Shown: piece by piece, positions 1 through 8,469 of the stretch
How the letters are laid out: the number at the start of each line of letters is the position of its first letter
How positions within the stretch are numbered: the stretch's first letter is position 1
DNA from: Micromonospora sp. NBC_01796
Lineage (GTDB): Bacteria; Actinomycetota; Actinomycetes; Mycobacteriales; Micromonosporaceae
Assembly: GCF_035917455.1 (NCBI RefSeq)
Contig: NZ_CP109078.1
Location: 5,812,001-5,876,000 of the forward strand
DNA: 64,000 nt
Reading direction: 5' to 3'
The notes under the pieces: model-generated
What the model saw: only the letters and a program-made list of their open reading frames with translations
The model's database searches: none
What the model was told of the DNA's origin: nothing
Made by a program: the position numbers and the translations under genes

Positions 1-1
1 G

Positions 2-226
2 CCGATGGTCGAGGCAGTCAAGGCGGCGTTCGTGGACGCTAACGGCAAGCAGGCAGGTGACCCTGTTCGTGGCGTGCAAGCCGTGATCAGCGCGATGAAC
101 GCACCCGTTCCACCGCACCGGATCGTGCTCGGCAACTCCGGCTACGACGTCGTTGTCGCGATGCACGAGAACGCACTCGCCGAGCTGCGCGCGAACGAAA
201 AGCTTTCACGCAGTGCGGACTTCTGA
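2..226 (+). CDS. SDR-family oxidoreductase, C-terminal fragment (5' end outside window)
   Basis: An open frame enters from the left edge and ends at a TGA at 224-226. The visible ~75 residues resemble the C-terminal tail of classical short-chain dehydrogenases: a segment read as PPHRIVLGNSGYDVV, then an amphipathic helix rich in Ala, Leu and Glu, then a terminus SRSADF. SDRs of this kind end with a substrate-loop helix, a 'P-x-R-L-x-L-G' strand and a final helix with a serine-rich tail. The NAD(P)-binding Rossmann fold and the catalytic Ser-Tyr-Lys residues lie upstream of the window, so substrate and cofactor cannot be stated. An in-frame ATG at position 5 is unlikely to be the true start because the similarity is to an internal and C-terminal part of the family. 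Confidence 0.7.
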   Translation, partial: PMVEAVKAAFVDANGKQAGDPVRGVQAVISAMNAPVPPHRIVLGNSGYDVVVAMHENALAELRANEKLSRSADF

Positions 227-518
227 ACCTGTCGCAAAGAGCGGTGTCGGCGACCTGCGCGGGAGTTGACCATGCCGCGACCGTGAGGAGTCTCGCCGGT
301 GGGATTGAGTCACCACACACAACCGACCCGATGCAGCCTTCATCAGGATGCCTCGCATGCCTGTGCCGACCTGACTGACCTCTGGTCGGTACCTCGAGCC
401 AATCACCGCGCTGCACGGCCCGTGACGGGCCCCCTCATCGGCATCGTGCCGCTGAGGTGCTGCAAGGACATACCAGCACGCCCTCGCGTCCTGGCACCCG
501 AGAAACCGGAGAGTAGAA

Positions 519-842
519 ATGAACGACAACACGCTGCCCAACGCCGTCGAGAACTTCATCGCGGCCACCAACGCGCACGACACGAACGCCCTGGCCGCAG
601 TCTTCGGCGACGGAGCCACCGTGCGCGACGACGGGAAAACCTGGGTCGGCAAGGCCGAGATCCGCGAGTGGATCCAGGGGCATCTGATCACCCCCAAGAT
701 CGTGCTCACGCCGACCTCGTTCGCCGACGACCGGCTGGTGGCCTCCGGGGACGGCGACTTCCCCGGCGGGCCGCTGTCCTTCTCGTTCGTGTTTGGCATC
801 AAGGACGACCAGGTCAACGACCTCGCGATCGCCCCCGTCTGA
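519..842 (+). CDS. NTF2/SnoaL-like small protein
   Basis: This encodes 107 residues. The start is the ATG at 519, preceded by a GGAGAG ribosome site about 7 bases upstream. The N-terminal helix (ENFIAATNAHDTNAL), the phrase 'LAAVFGDGATVRDDGKTW', a 'GKAEIREWI' helix and a curved-sheet C-terminus fit the cone-shaped NTF2-like fold. Members either bind small hydrophobic ligands or act as isomerases, cyclases or dehydratases. The length (about 105-130 residues) is usual for a stand-alone member. It lies 293 bp downstream of the SDR fragment and ends in a strong hairpin at 852-881, so it is probably a single-gene unit. The exact reaction is not predictable from sequence. Confidence 0.75.
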   Translation: MNDNTLPNAVENFIAATNAHDTNALAAVFGDGATVRDDGKTWVGKAEIREWIQGHLITPKIVLTPTSFADDRLVASGDGDFPGGPLSFSFVFGIKDDQVNDLAIAPV

Positions 843-851
843 TCCCTCACC

Positions 852-881
852 GGCTGGGGCGGCCCGAGGGCCGCCCCAGCC
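852..881 (+). terminator. Perfect hairpin terminator after the NTF2-like gene
   Basis: Arms GGCTGGGGCGGCC (852-864) and GGCCGCCCCAGCC (869-881) pair perfectly around a CGAG tetraloop, starting 10 bases after the stop codon. No U tract follows, which is common for actinobacterial terminators. Confidence 0.75.
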
Positions 882-923
882 CGCGAAGGTTGCGGTGGCC
901 GGCAGCTGACACCCGGTCAGGGC

Positions 924-1337
924 TCAGTGTTCGGTGGGACGCCGTAGCGGGGTGATCGTCCGCGACGCTGTTTCGGTGGCCTGGCGGCGCAGGGCGTCGT
1001 TCTCCGCGGCGAGAGCGGCGATGACGGTGGCCGCGGCGTCGACCTGCTCCTGCAGTTCGTAGCATCGGGCGCGGCTGGCCTTCAAGTCCCACTCGATGCG
1101 GCCGAGGTCGTGGTCGCGGCGCCGCGCGGCGGTCCCGGCCGGGCCGCCGCCGACCTGGGCGTCCCAGGCGGCGAGGATGTCACCGGCACGGTTCATGGTG
1201 GCCCGGCTGACCTGCGCTTCGCGGGAGAGATTGTTTCTGGTCACGCGTCCGTCCGTGTGCTGCGGTGTGCCGGCAAGCAGCCGGTGCATTGCCTCGAGCA
1301 GCCGTCGACGGCTAGCCGCCGAAACGGACGCGGTCAC
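924..1337 (-). CDS. HTH and coiled-coil protein, recombinase-helper (TnpC-like) type
   Basis: This encodes 137 residues from a GTG start at 1337. The N-terminal half contains a helix-turn-helix-like segment (LSREAQVSRATMNRA, about residues 38-52). The C-terminal half (about 75-125) is a predicted coiled coil with repeated Leu/Ala and charged residues. Small proteins with this layout (basic HTH followed by coiled coil) are often found beside tyrosine-recombinase trios of the Tn554 TnpA/TnpB/TnpC type in actinomycetes. Here no recombinase gene is adjacent, so this is either a solitary remnant of such an element or an unrelated DNA-binding protein. The family link is from memory of the pattern, and DNA binding is inferred. 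Confidence 0.5.
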   Translation of the reverse strand: MTASVSAASRRRLLEAMHRLLAGTPQHTDGRVTRNNLSREAQVSRATMNRAGDILAAWDAQVGGGPAGTAARRRDHDLGRIEWDLKASRARCYELQEQVDAAATVIAALAAENDALRRQATETASRTITPLRRPTEH

Positions 1338-1706
1338 GGGGTTGTCCGGTTGAGACGTGTTCGACCTCGCTCAGTTCGGCCTCGATGCGCCGGCGGTGGT
1401 TCGGTGCGAGCGTCCCGGAGCCGAGCAGCCGATGTCGGATCGCCCTCCGACGAGAAGCTGCGGTTGCTCACGAGCTGGTACGCCAGCTCCGCTGAATCCG
1501 ACCGGACATCTGTTCCGGTTCCGCCGATGGGCGAGTAATCGTAGGAGACCTCTCGGATTGCTAGCCATCCTTCCAACCACGGCGCATCCGGCGCTGCGGG
1601 AATGATCGCTGCCTCGGCCGAAATGTTTAGGCACCGCTTCGGCACGAAGGATGCCGGTGGGCGAAGCATTGTCACCCTCCGTCATTATTCCCGACTGGAG
1701 ACGCTC
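1338..1706. other. Intergenic stretch without a convincing gene
   Basis: About 370 bp lie between the divergently transcribed HTH gene and the aldehyde dehydrogenase. Short open frames exist on both strands but have no recognisable similarity, no good ribosome site and mutually conflicting frames. It may be the residue of a deleted partner of the HTH gene. A GGAG at 1697-1700 serves the downstream ATG at 1707. Confidence 0.5.
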
Positions 1707-3041
1707 ATGATCGACACGAATGACCTACAACGAATCTTCGCCCGCCTGAGGGCAAACCGGCGGAGCATCCGGCACAGCGGCGCCGAGGAACGCATCGCCC
1801 GCCTCGAACGCCTCCGCACCGAGGTCGCCGACCGGGCCGCCGACATCGGCGAAGCCATCCACGCCGACCTGGGCCGCCCGGCAGACAACCGCGACGAGAT
1901 CGAGACTGTCATGGGCAATCTCGACAAGGTGGCCGTTGAGCTTGCCGACTGGATGAAGCCAGTCCAGGTACCGCAGACCCCGGACCTGCCACCCGCCAAG
2001 GACATCTACGTCCAGTACGAGCCGCGCGGTGTCGTGCTGTTGTTCGGAACCTGGGACTTCCCGATCGGCATGTTCTTCTCGCCGCTGATCCAAGCGATCG
2101 CGGCTGGCAACGTCGTGCTCGCCAAGACCAGCGACCTTGCTCCCGCCACCGCCGCGGTCATCGCCGAGATTGTCCGGGCGGCGTTCGCGGAGGACGAGGT
2201 CGCCGTGGTCACCGAGGCCGACGACATCACCAACGACGATTTGCTCGAACTTCCGGTCGACCACATCTTCCTGACCGGCAGCCGGCGGGTCGGCAGGTCG
2301 GCAGGCTGATCGTGCAGGCCGCTGCGAAGCACCTGGCCACTTTCACCCTCGAACTGGGTGGCAAGTCACCGGTGATCATCGATGACACGGCCGACCTGGA
2401 CCAGGTCGGCCGCTGGCTGGTCGGTGGCAAGGCCGGGAACCACGGCCAGACCTGCCTGAGCGTCGACTACCTGTGGGCCCCGCCAGAGCGCCGGGACGAC
2501 CTGGTGGACAGGTTCACCGCCGCGTTGCGGGACGCCTACTACGCCGACGGCGTCTTCCAGTGGCAGCGTGACGGCCGATTCGTCAACCGGCGTAACTTCG
2601 ACCGGGTCAAGGGATATCTCGACCAGGCGATCGAGCGCGGCGCAAAGGTCGCGTTCGGCGGGAAGACAAACGCCCAGGCGCTTGTCATAGAGCCGACCGT
2701 GCTCTTGACGTGCCGGGCGACTGCGACCTCGTCCGTGAGGAGATCTTCGGGCCGATCCTGCCGGTTTTGACCTACACCAACGAGGAAGAGATCTATACGC
2801 ACGCCGACTCGCTCGGCAAACCCCTTGGTCTGTTCATCTACAGCCGCGATGACGCATTCGTGCGCAGGGTGCTCGACAACACCACCTCGGGTGGTGTCAC
2901 CGTCAACGGTCAAACGTGCACTGGCAGGAGGAAAACTTCCCGTTCGGCGGGGTCAACACCAGCGGGTACGGCCGTTACCACGGCGTCTGGGGCTACCAGG
3001 AACTTTCCAACGCGCGCTCGGTCTACCACGTCGCACCCTGA
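1707..3041 (+). pseudogene. Aldehyde dehydrogenase, broken by three frameshifts
   Basis: The reading frame begins at the ATG at 1707 behind a GGAG site and encodes a class-3-like NAD(P)-dependent aldehyde dehydrogenase of about 445 residues. Recognisable landmarks are PRGVVLLFGTWDFP (N-terminal cofactor fold), LTGS, LELGGKSPVII, GQTCLSVDY around the catalytic cysteine, and EEIFGPILPV. The frame is lost three times. At 2289-2304 the octamer GTCGGCAG is tandemly duplicated (VGR should run into LIVQAAAKHL). Near 2703-2706 one base is missing (PTVLL should continue DVPGDC). Near 2907-2913 the frame shifts before the C-terminal HWQEENFPFGG block. After the third shift the remainder reads intact to the TGA at 3039-3041. 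The octamer duplication looks like a real slippage event, while the other two could be sequencing errors. As written the gene cannot make a full enzyme. Confidence 0.85.
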
Positions 3042-3588
3042 CTATCGGCGAACCGGCCGGCGCCTCGGCGGCACCGGGCCGGCACGCGCGAGCGGGCGAA
3101 TTCACCGCTGGCCTGCGTCGTGAACACCGGGTTCGTCGGGTACGGCGTTCTGCCTGGCCGCCGCCGGCGCGTACTCCAGGGTTGGCGGGACGGCTTCTGC
3201 TCCCAAGTGCCGACGCGCTGTTGGTACGGGTCTCACCCGGAGTCAGTCTGGTCGGCATCGTGCACGGCTCCCATCTGGGGCTCACCGACGCCGAACTCAC
3301 TCGCCTCTCCAGCCTCGAAGTCGTCGGGCAGCGCGAGATTCGGCTGGCCCACAACTGGTCGAACGGCCTTACTCCGTCATTGAGCTGAGCGTCGTCCGGG
3401 AGATCACCACCAGCCGTACCACCGTGTGGCGCAGGTGCAGAACCTTGGTCAACTCCCGTACGAACATGGGCGACGCATCGATGTATCGCAACCTTGCCGA
3501 CCTTCACCAGTTCGTGCAGCGCCTCGGGAGTTGCCGGTGTGCTGAGCGTGCCCAGGTGAGTGGGGCCGTACCCGGCTTGCCGCAAGAA
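3042..3588. other. Degenerate intergenic region
   Basis: About 550 bp between the aldehyde dehydrogenase remnant and the terminator of the amidohydrolase. Several open frames overlap on both strands. None has a clear ribosome site or recognisable motif, and frames change along the stretch, as if an old gene has decayed. I assign no function. Confidence 0.45.
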
Positions 3589-3624
3589 GCGGCGCTACCG
3601 GAGAACTCGCTCCGGTAGCGCCGC
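3589..3624 (-). terminator. Strong hairpin downstream of the amidohydrolase gene
   Basis: A perfect 15-bp stem (3589-3603 with 3610-3624, arm GCGGCGCTACCGGAG) closes a 6-base loop. It begins 14 bases after the stop of the minus-strand amidohydrolase, so it is most likely its terminator. Confidence 0.8.
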
Positions 3625-3637
3625 GACGAGGACGGCT

Positions 3638-4966
3638 TCACGTACGCCGCGCTTTGATCCGGTCCCGTGAAGCGCGCATGAGCTCGCGGGCGCGCTCCGC
3701 GACCGCGCCGGAAAGCTTTCCCCCGCGCTTGAGGACGCGTCCGTCGATGACCACCGTGTCGACGTCGCTCGGTCCGGCGCTGAGGAACGCCGCGAGCACC
3801 GGGTCGTCGAAGCCGTCCAGATGGGGGGCGTCGAGATCAACGGTGATCAGGTCGGCGTAGCGGCCGACTGCGATCTCGCCGGCGAGATCAGGCAAGCCCA
3901 CGACTCGGGCGCCGCCCCGGGTGGCAACGTCCAGCAGGTCCAGGTGCCCGTACACGAGTTCGCCCGGCATTTCGCCACGCGCGATCGGGGCCGCGTTCGC
4001 CCGCGCCCTTTCGGTAGCCAGTACGAGCCGCATTTCGCCGAACAGGTCGCTCGGGCCGTAGGCGACGGTGTCGGCGCCCAGGCCGACCGGTATGCCGTGC
4101 GACAGCGCCGGACCGGTCGCCGGATGAACGCCCAGCCCCATCGTCAGGTCGACGGTCGGCGTAGCGGTCACGGTGCCACCCGACTGTGCGATCAGTTCCC
4201 ATTCTCGCTGGGTGAACTCGTTGGCGTGCACGTAGTTCACGTCCGCTCCGAGTAACCCCTGCTGGTGCAACTGCTCCACGGCCCCTGGCAGGCCGGCCAT
4301 CCCGGCGTGGATGGAGATGGGCAGGCCCATATCACGGGCGAGCGCGAAATCGCGTTCGGTCTCCTCCGGCGACGACATCGACGGGCCCCGCAACCCGAGG
4401 CCGAGCCCGATCCGGCCGCTGCCCGCGGCGGTGTGCGAGGTCAGCATCTCCCGGGCGTGTCCCTCGAAGAGGCCGGGGTCCCCGCTGGAGCTGGCCTTCC
4501 CACCGAAGTAGACCCGTGCGCGGATGCCGCTGTCGACGAGAGCACGCATGTTGGCGTCGATGTCGGCGGGCGACCCGAGGTTGTGGGCCCAGTCGGCGAC
4601 GGTTGTCACACCAGCGTGGATTGCCTGTAACGCGCCCCACAACACCCCGGCGTAGACGTCCTCGGTGGTGAACGGGTCACCGTGTCCCTCGTTGATCTGC
4701 TGGACGTACGGAAACAGGGGCACCCCGCTGCTACTGGCCGAAAGGACACCGAGCCACATGTGGCGGTGGGTGTCGACGAAACCCGGCAACACGAGGTGAC
4801 CGGAGACGTCGACGGTCTGCTCGTCCCCGGACTTCGCCAGTTGCACACCTATCTCGGTGATGATCCCGTCGCGGATGGCGATGTCCGCCCGACGACTGGT
4901 CAGGTCTGGGAACAGCACCTCCCCGCCCCGAAGGAGCAGGGGACGGGATTCTGTACTCGAAGGCAT
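3638..4966 (-). CDS. Amidohydrolase-superfamily deaminase/chlorohydrolase-like protein
   Basis: This encodes 442 residues and is intact. It has the layout of the ATZ/TRZ and MtaD-like branch of metal-dependent amidohydrolases. A small N-terminal beta-domain is followed by the metal motif VDTHRHMW (His67 and His69). Then come ISIHAG (third metal His), NYVHANEF (His near the active site), GLGADT (catalytic and metal Asp), and a C-terminal beta return ending in a 'VDTVVIDGRVLKRGG' strand. Such enzymes hydrolytically remove ammonia or halide from purine, pyrimidine, triazine or thioadenosine-type substrates in the cytoplasm. The true substrate cannot be read from sequence. The gene is divergent from an HxlR-type regulator, with a palindrome at 4988-5010 in the shared promoter, so it is probably that regulator's target. 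It ends in a strong hairpin. Confidence 0.85.
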   Translation of the reverse strand: MPSSTESRPLLLRGGEVLFPDLTSRRADIAIRDGIITEIGVQLAKSGDEQTVDVSGHLVLPGFVDTHRHMWLGVLSASSSGVPLFPYVQQINEGHGDPFTTEDVYAGVLWGALQAIHAGVTTVADWAHNLGSPADIDANMRALVDSGIRARVYFGGKASSSGDPGLFEGHAREMLTSHTAAGSGRIGLGLGLRGPSMSSPEETERDFALARDMGLPISIHAGMAGLPGAVEQLHQQGLLGADVNYVHANEFTQREWELIAQSGGTVTATPTVDLTMGLGVHPATGPALSHGIPVGLGADTVAYGPSDLFGEMRLVLATERARANAAPIARGEMPGELVYGHLDLLDVATRGGARVVGLPDLAGEIAVGRYADLITVDLDAPHLDGFDDPVLAAFLSAGPSDVDTVVIDGRVLKRGGKLSGAVAERARELMRASRDRIKARRT

Positions 4967-4987
4967 ATCGTGGTTCTCTCTTTGCTG

Positions 4988-5010
4988 CTAGGTATACGGC
5001 AGATACCTAG
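4988..5010. promoter_or_regulatory. Perfect palindrome between amidohydrolase and HxlR genes, likely operator
   Basis: CTAGGTAT (4988-4995) and ATACCTAG (5003-5010) are perfect inverted repeats separated by 7 bases. The site lies 21 bp upstream of the amidohydrolase start and 72 bp upstream of the HxlR start. HxlR/MarR-type winged helices bind dyads of this size, so it probably controls both divergent genes. The assignment is inferred from position and symmetry. Confidence 0.7.
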
Positions 5011-5081
5011 CTAAGATAGGAGCCGTTGCTGGACGGCGACAAGAAGGCACATTGAGCTGCTCAGGTATCACCGGAGGAACC

Positions 5082-5488
5082 ATGTCGAGGGATACGGCCG
5101 AGCGCAACATCCTCCTGCGCGATGTCATGGATCGCATCGGGGACAAGTGGTCGGTTACCGCCATCTGCCGGCTCGATGGGGGCCCGCTGCGGTTCAACGC
5201 GCTCCGCCGCACCATCGACGGGATCACGCAACGCTCGTTGAGTGCGACGCTGCGACGACTGGAACGCGATGGTCTCATCACCCGCACCGTCCATCGACCG
5301 TGCCGCCGAGCGTCGAATACGCCCTCACCACCCGCGGGCGGAGCCTGCATCACGTCCTCGCCGAGCTGGTCGACTGGACCGAAGCGAACCTCGACGACAT
5401 TCAGGTGTGCCGCGCGGAGTACGACGCGGTGCAGCCGGCGCCCGAGGTCAGCCAAATGGCTGCCCCCAGCTTTACCACCCTGCCGTGA
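5082..5488 (+). pseudogene. HxlR-type transcriptional regulator, one frameshift
   Basis: The ATG at 5082 follows a GGAGGA site. The first ~75 residues are a clean HxlR winged helix (DRIGDKWSVTAICRLDGGPLRFNALRR, then ITQRSLSATLRRLERDGLITRTV, each read in the same frame). Near 5293-5297 one base is missing, and the family's typical continuation (PTVPPSVEYALTTRGRSLHHVL, split here between frames) is found only in the +1 frame, ending at the TGA at 5486-5488. Restored, the protein would be about 135 residues, normal for HxlR regulators. It either is a recent pseudogene or contains a single-base sequence error. Its position opposite the amidohydrolase, with the operator-like palindrome between, suggests it was the local repressor or sensor. 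Confidence 0.8.
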
Positions 5489-5690
5489 CAGGACGGCGGC
5501 GAAGGTCTCTCACCCCCACTCGGTCAATCAGCGCCTCACGGCGCACGTGCCACAGGTGCCGACGGTCCGCGACCTGCAACGCCTCGGGCAGGGCGCGCCA
5601 TGTAGTCATTCCGTGATGGCCGCAGTCGGGCGAGACCGTAGCCAACCAGGTACCGCGGGTCGACAGGAGGAACTCCGGTAGCCGGGATTG

Positions 5691-6977
5691 TTACCGCTGT
5701 GGCCGGAAGTGGTTCCGGATCAGGTACGCGGTGACCTGCTTGCCGATCTTCGCGCCCTCCACGTCGGCGGTCCGGGTGTGGATGCCACCCCAGATGCGCG
5801 CTTCGACGACCTCGGAGAGGGCGTCTGAGAAGCCACGGAAGTGCCGGGTGGTGCCCGAGGCGGCGCTGTATCCGCTGAACGCGATGTCGTCCCGACCGAA
5901 GAGGTACGCCAACGCCGACATGCTGGCCGCGGTGAAGCAGGTGTGCCCGGACGTGAAGTCGGGGTGCGGGGGAGTGACCAGCAGCGGCGACCACCCGGGG
6001 TCGGCCACGGTGGCCGGGTTGCCGTCGGTGTCGGCGAGCTGGACCGCGGTGATCGGCCGCCAGAAGCTCCATGCGGCCTTCTCGTTGTAGCAGGCGGTCG
6101 TGGCGTCGGCTTCTGCGAGGTCCACCACCGCGAACATCCGGGCGGTCTGGAGGAGGTTCAGCCGCTGCGTCGTCGCGAGCTGCCGTTTGATTTCCCATTC
6201 GGCCAGGTGCCGGTCGTGCCACCAGATCGCCGCCTGGGTCTGGTCGAGTGTCCGTATCGTGCTGTTCGCCGCGCCGATCTCCTTGACCTCGTTGAGGTCC
6301 CGGGCGTACCGGTTGCTGGTGAGGGCGGGCGGGCCGGCGGTTCGGAACATCGACGCACGCGGGATGACGAACGGCTTGAGGTTGCCGACCCAGGCTCCGT
6401 CGTGGGTGAAGGTCGGGGGCGTGGGCCGCCACTGACCGGGTTGACTGCCGATCACCCAGGTCTGGTCGCCGAACGCCCCGTCGTTCCTGCGTGCGGCGAT
6501 CATCGCGGCCGCCGTTCGGCTGCCGACGGTGATCCCGCGCCGCTTCGCGACGCTGTCCGGGATCGTGGCCAGCGACTCGTCGTACTGCGTCCGCAGTCGC
6601 TGGTGCTGGTCGGGGAACAGCGCGTCCAGCACGGTGAACGCGGCGGTGGCGACGGCCGCGTCCGTCGACTCGGTTCCCCGGGTCGCCGGTGCGACCAGGT
6701 ACGGCTGGTACGGCGTGCCGGCGATCGCGTTCACCGCGTCGTAGACGGCCCCGTGCACCATGGCGAAGCTGCGTGCCTGGACCTGCGGTTGCTGGCCGGC
6801 GACTTCCCAGATCGCGGTCTCGGCGTTGCGGTCCCAGACGATGACGGCGTTGGCGGACGGATCCGGGTCGGACGCGTACGCCGATGCGGAACCGAGCACG
6901 GCGGACGACCCGACCGCGAGGATCCCGACAACGGCGACCTGTCCGGCCTTCCGGAGCAGCGAATGACGGCCCGTCAT
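5691..6977 (-). CDS. Secreted vanadium-dependent haloperoxidase / PAP2-superfamily protein
   Basis: This encodes 428 residues. An N-terminal basic stretch followed by a hydrophobic core (AVVGILAVGSSAVLGSASAYA) is a signal peptide with likely cleavage after the AYA. The vanadate or phosphate-binding residues of the family are all visible: K and R in KAAWSFWRP (about residue 310), the PDFTSGH block (about 350), and the final R-x-x-G-x-H in ARIWGGIH (about 400). These residues are shared by bacterial vanadium haloperoxidases and acid phosphatases. The length and the long helical N-terminal half favour the haloperoxidase branch of secreted actinobacterial proteins. Actual halogenating activity is not provable from motifs. 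It lies directly downstream of a broken ABM-domain gene on the same strand, and its own ribosome site is weak. Confidence 0.85.
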   Translation of the reverse strand: MTGRHSLLRKAGQVAVVGILAVGSSAVLGSASAYASDPDPSANAVIVWDRNAETAIWEVAGQQPQVQARSFAMVHGAVYDAVNAIAGTPYQPYLVAPATRGTESTDAAVATAAFTVLDALFPDQHQRLRTQYDESLATIPDSVAKRRGITVGSRTAAAMIAARRNDGAFGDQTWVIGSQPGQWRPTPPTFTHDGAWVGNLKPFVIPRASMFRTAGPPALTSNRYARDLNEVKEIGAANSTIRTLDQTQAAIWWHDRHLAEWEIKRQLATTQRLNLLQTARMFAVVDLAEADATTACYNEKAAWSFWRPITAVQLADTDGNPATVADPGWSPLLVTPPHPDFTSGHTCFTAASMSALAYLFGRDDIAFSGYSAASGTTRHFRGFSDALSEVVEARIWGGIHTRTADVEGAKIGKQVTAYLIRNHFRPQR

Positions 6978-6984
6978 GAGGCGG

Positions 6985-7347
6985 CCGACCGCTGGTTGTC
7001 CCGTCCCGGTGACCGGGGCATCGACGATGATGTCTGCATGGCTGCAAAATACGCCGCCGGGCGTGGTCCGTGGGGCCCCGAGACGCGGGGTGGGCGTTCG
7101 GGTGTCGAAGAACCGGCGGCGGCAGCGGCACCCGTAGGAACACTGCCCGCAGGTCCAGCCAGCCGCTCGTCGGGATACGGACCTCGTCAGCCAAGACCTC
7201 GAAGCGGCGGGAGCCGGGCTCGTTCGCGAGGGAGTCGCGGGCGGTCTTCTTGGCTACCCGAACGAAGTCGTCGCGATGCTCCGGCTGGGCCGGAACGTCC
7301 TGGACGTCGACGTCGAGGCTCTGCGCCAGCGTGTGGCCGTTCCTCAC
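6985..7347 (-). pseudogene. Antibiotic-biosynthesis-monooxygenase (ABM) domain gene, frameshifted
   Basis: Starting at the ATG at 7347, the first ~55 residues read as an ABM ferredoxin-like domain: DVDVQDVPAQPEHRDDF, then RDSLANEPGSRRFEVLADE, a hallmark order for this family of small heme-free monooxygenases and quinol oxygenases. The C-terminal half in the same frame is nonsense. In a neighbouring frame a segment FFDTRTPTPRLG followed by a 'G-V-F' helix resembles the usual end of the domain. This indicates one or more frameshifts around 7100-7190. It would have been about 100-110 residues and lies immediately upstream of the haloperoxidase gene on the same strand, so the two may once have been co-transcribed. 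Confidence 0.5.
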
Positions 7348-7419
7348 GACCGAATCGTGGCTGCAGCGGTCAGCTGGGCGGGCCGGGCTGGGTTTTCTCC
7401 CAACCGGGTCGCTCCGGAA

Positions 7420-7438
7420 GCGGAAGTTCCGCTATAAC
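7420..7438 (+). promoter_or_regulatory. Palindrome overlapping a -10-like TATAAC
   Basis: GCGGAAGTTCCGC (7420-7432) is a palindrome around a central G, directly followed by TATAAC (7433-7438), a good -10 hexamer. A start point near 7445 would give a ~38-base leader for the serine hydrolase at 7483. The palindrome sits in the spacer, so a bound protein would block the promoter. No good -35 is visible. Confidence 0.45.
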
Positions 7439-7482
7439 GGGCATGCTGTTCCGCTGGCCGACATCGCCCCCTCGGAGTGCCC

Positions 7483-8469
7483 ATGACGACGCAGTTGCGT
7501 GACCGTCTCGACCAAATACTCCAAACGGGCCAGGTCGGCGGTCTGCACGCCGTCGCGGCGGTTCGCGGTGGTCAAACCGTGCTGGAGTACTACGGGGCCG
7601 GCGAGGACTTCGCCTGGGGCGACTCGCTGGGCGTCGTCGAGTTCGGGCCCGGGGTCCTGCACGACATCCGGTCGGTCACCAAGAGCGTGACCGTCCTGTT
7701 GTACGGCATCGCGCTCGGCGAAGGACTGGTCCCGCCGCCAGCGGAGCCGCTCCTGCCGCGGTTCCCGCAGTACCCCGACCTGGCGGCCGACCCCCGGCGT
7801 GCCCGGCTCACCGTCGAGCACGCGCTGACAATGTCGTTGGGTGTGGAGTGGCGCGAAGATCTCCCGTACAACAGCCCAGCCAACGCCGAGATCGCGATGG
7901 AGCTGGCACCGGACCGATACCGGTACATCCTGGAGCGGCCGATCCTCGAGCCGCCCGGCACCCAATGGACCTACTGCGGCGGTGCCACGGCTCTGCTCGG
8001 CCGACTGATCGCCGACGGCACCGGGCAGTCGCTGCCGCAGTACGCACAGGCCGTGCTGTTCGCGCCGCTGGGCATCGGCAGCTTCGAGTGGATGACCGGC
8101 GCGGACGCAGTGGCCTCCGCCGCGTCAGGGCTGCGACTCGCGCCGCGCGACCTGGCCAGGCTCGGGGAGCTGGTGCTGGCCGAGGGAACCTGGCACGGTC
8201 AGCGGGTCGTCCCCGCCGACTGGATCCGTACGATGCTCCAGCCACGCCTGCAGACCAGCTGGGGCGCGCGGTACGGCTACCAGTGGTACATCGAATCCCT
8301 CGAGGGCCATCGACTGCTGGCCGGCATGGGCAACGGCGGCCAGCGCCTGTTCGTCCTGCCCCATCTGAACCTCACCGCGGCCATCACCGCCGGCAACTAC
8401 GACGACCCCGACCAGTGGCGGACCCCGCTCACGGTGCTGGAACGGGTCATCCTTCCCGCGATGGCTTGA
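7483..8469 (+). CDS. Serine hydrolase, class C beta-lactamase / DD-peptidase family
   Basis: This encodes 328 residues from the ATG at 7483, which has a GGAG 5 bases upstream. A GTG two codons earlier overlaps that ribosome site and is less likely. The catalytic SxxK is in DIRSVTKSVTVLLYG (SVTK, about residue 66), the second motif (Y-x-N/S position) is the Tyr of TYCGGATALLGRL, and the K/H-T-G-like third motif appears near the MGNGGQRLFVLP strand. The family covers esterases, D-aminopeptidases, 6-aminohexanoate hydrolases and beta-lactamases. No signal peptide is evident, which argues for a cytoplasmic esterase- or amidase-like role rather than antibiotic resistance. It appears to be a single-gene unit with its own promoter. 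Confidence 0.8.
   Translation: MTTQLRDRLDQILQTGQVGGLHAVAAVRGGQTVLEYYGAGEDFAWGDSLGVVEFGPGVLHDIRSVTKSVTVLLYGIALGEGLVPPPAEPLLPRFPQYPDLAADPRRARLTVEHALTMSLGVEWREDLPYNSPANAEIAMELAPDRYRYILERPILEPPGTQWTYCGGATALLGRLIADGTGQSLPQYAQAVLFAPLGIGSFEWMTGADAVASAASGLRLAPRDLARLGELVLAEGTWHGQRVVPADWIRTMLQPRLQTSWGARYGYQWYIESLEGHRLLAGMGNGGQRLFVLPHLNLTAAITAGNYDDPDQWRTPLTVLERVILPAMA

Noticed and set aside
5536-7347. 603-codon minus-strand frame as a single protein
   Set aside because: Only its first ~55 codons (ABM-like) make sense. The rest is out of frame with the haloperoxidase that occupies the same DNA.
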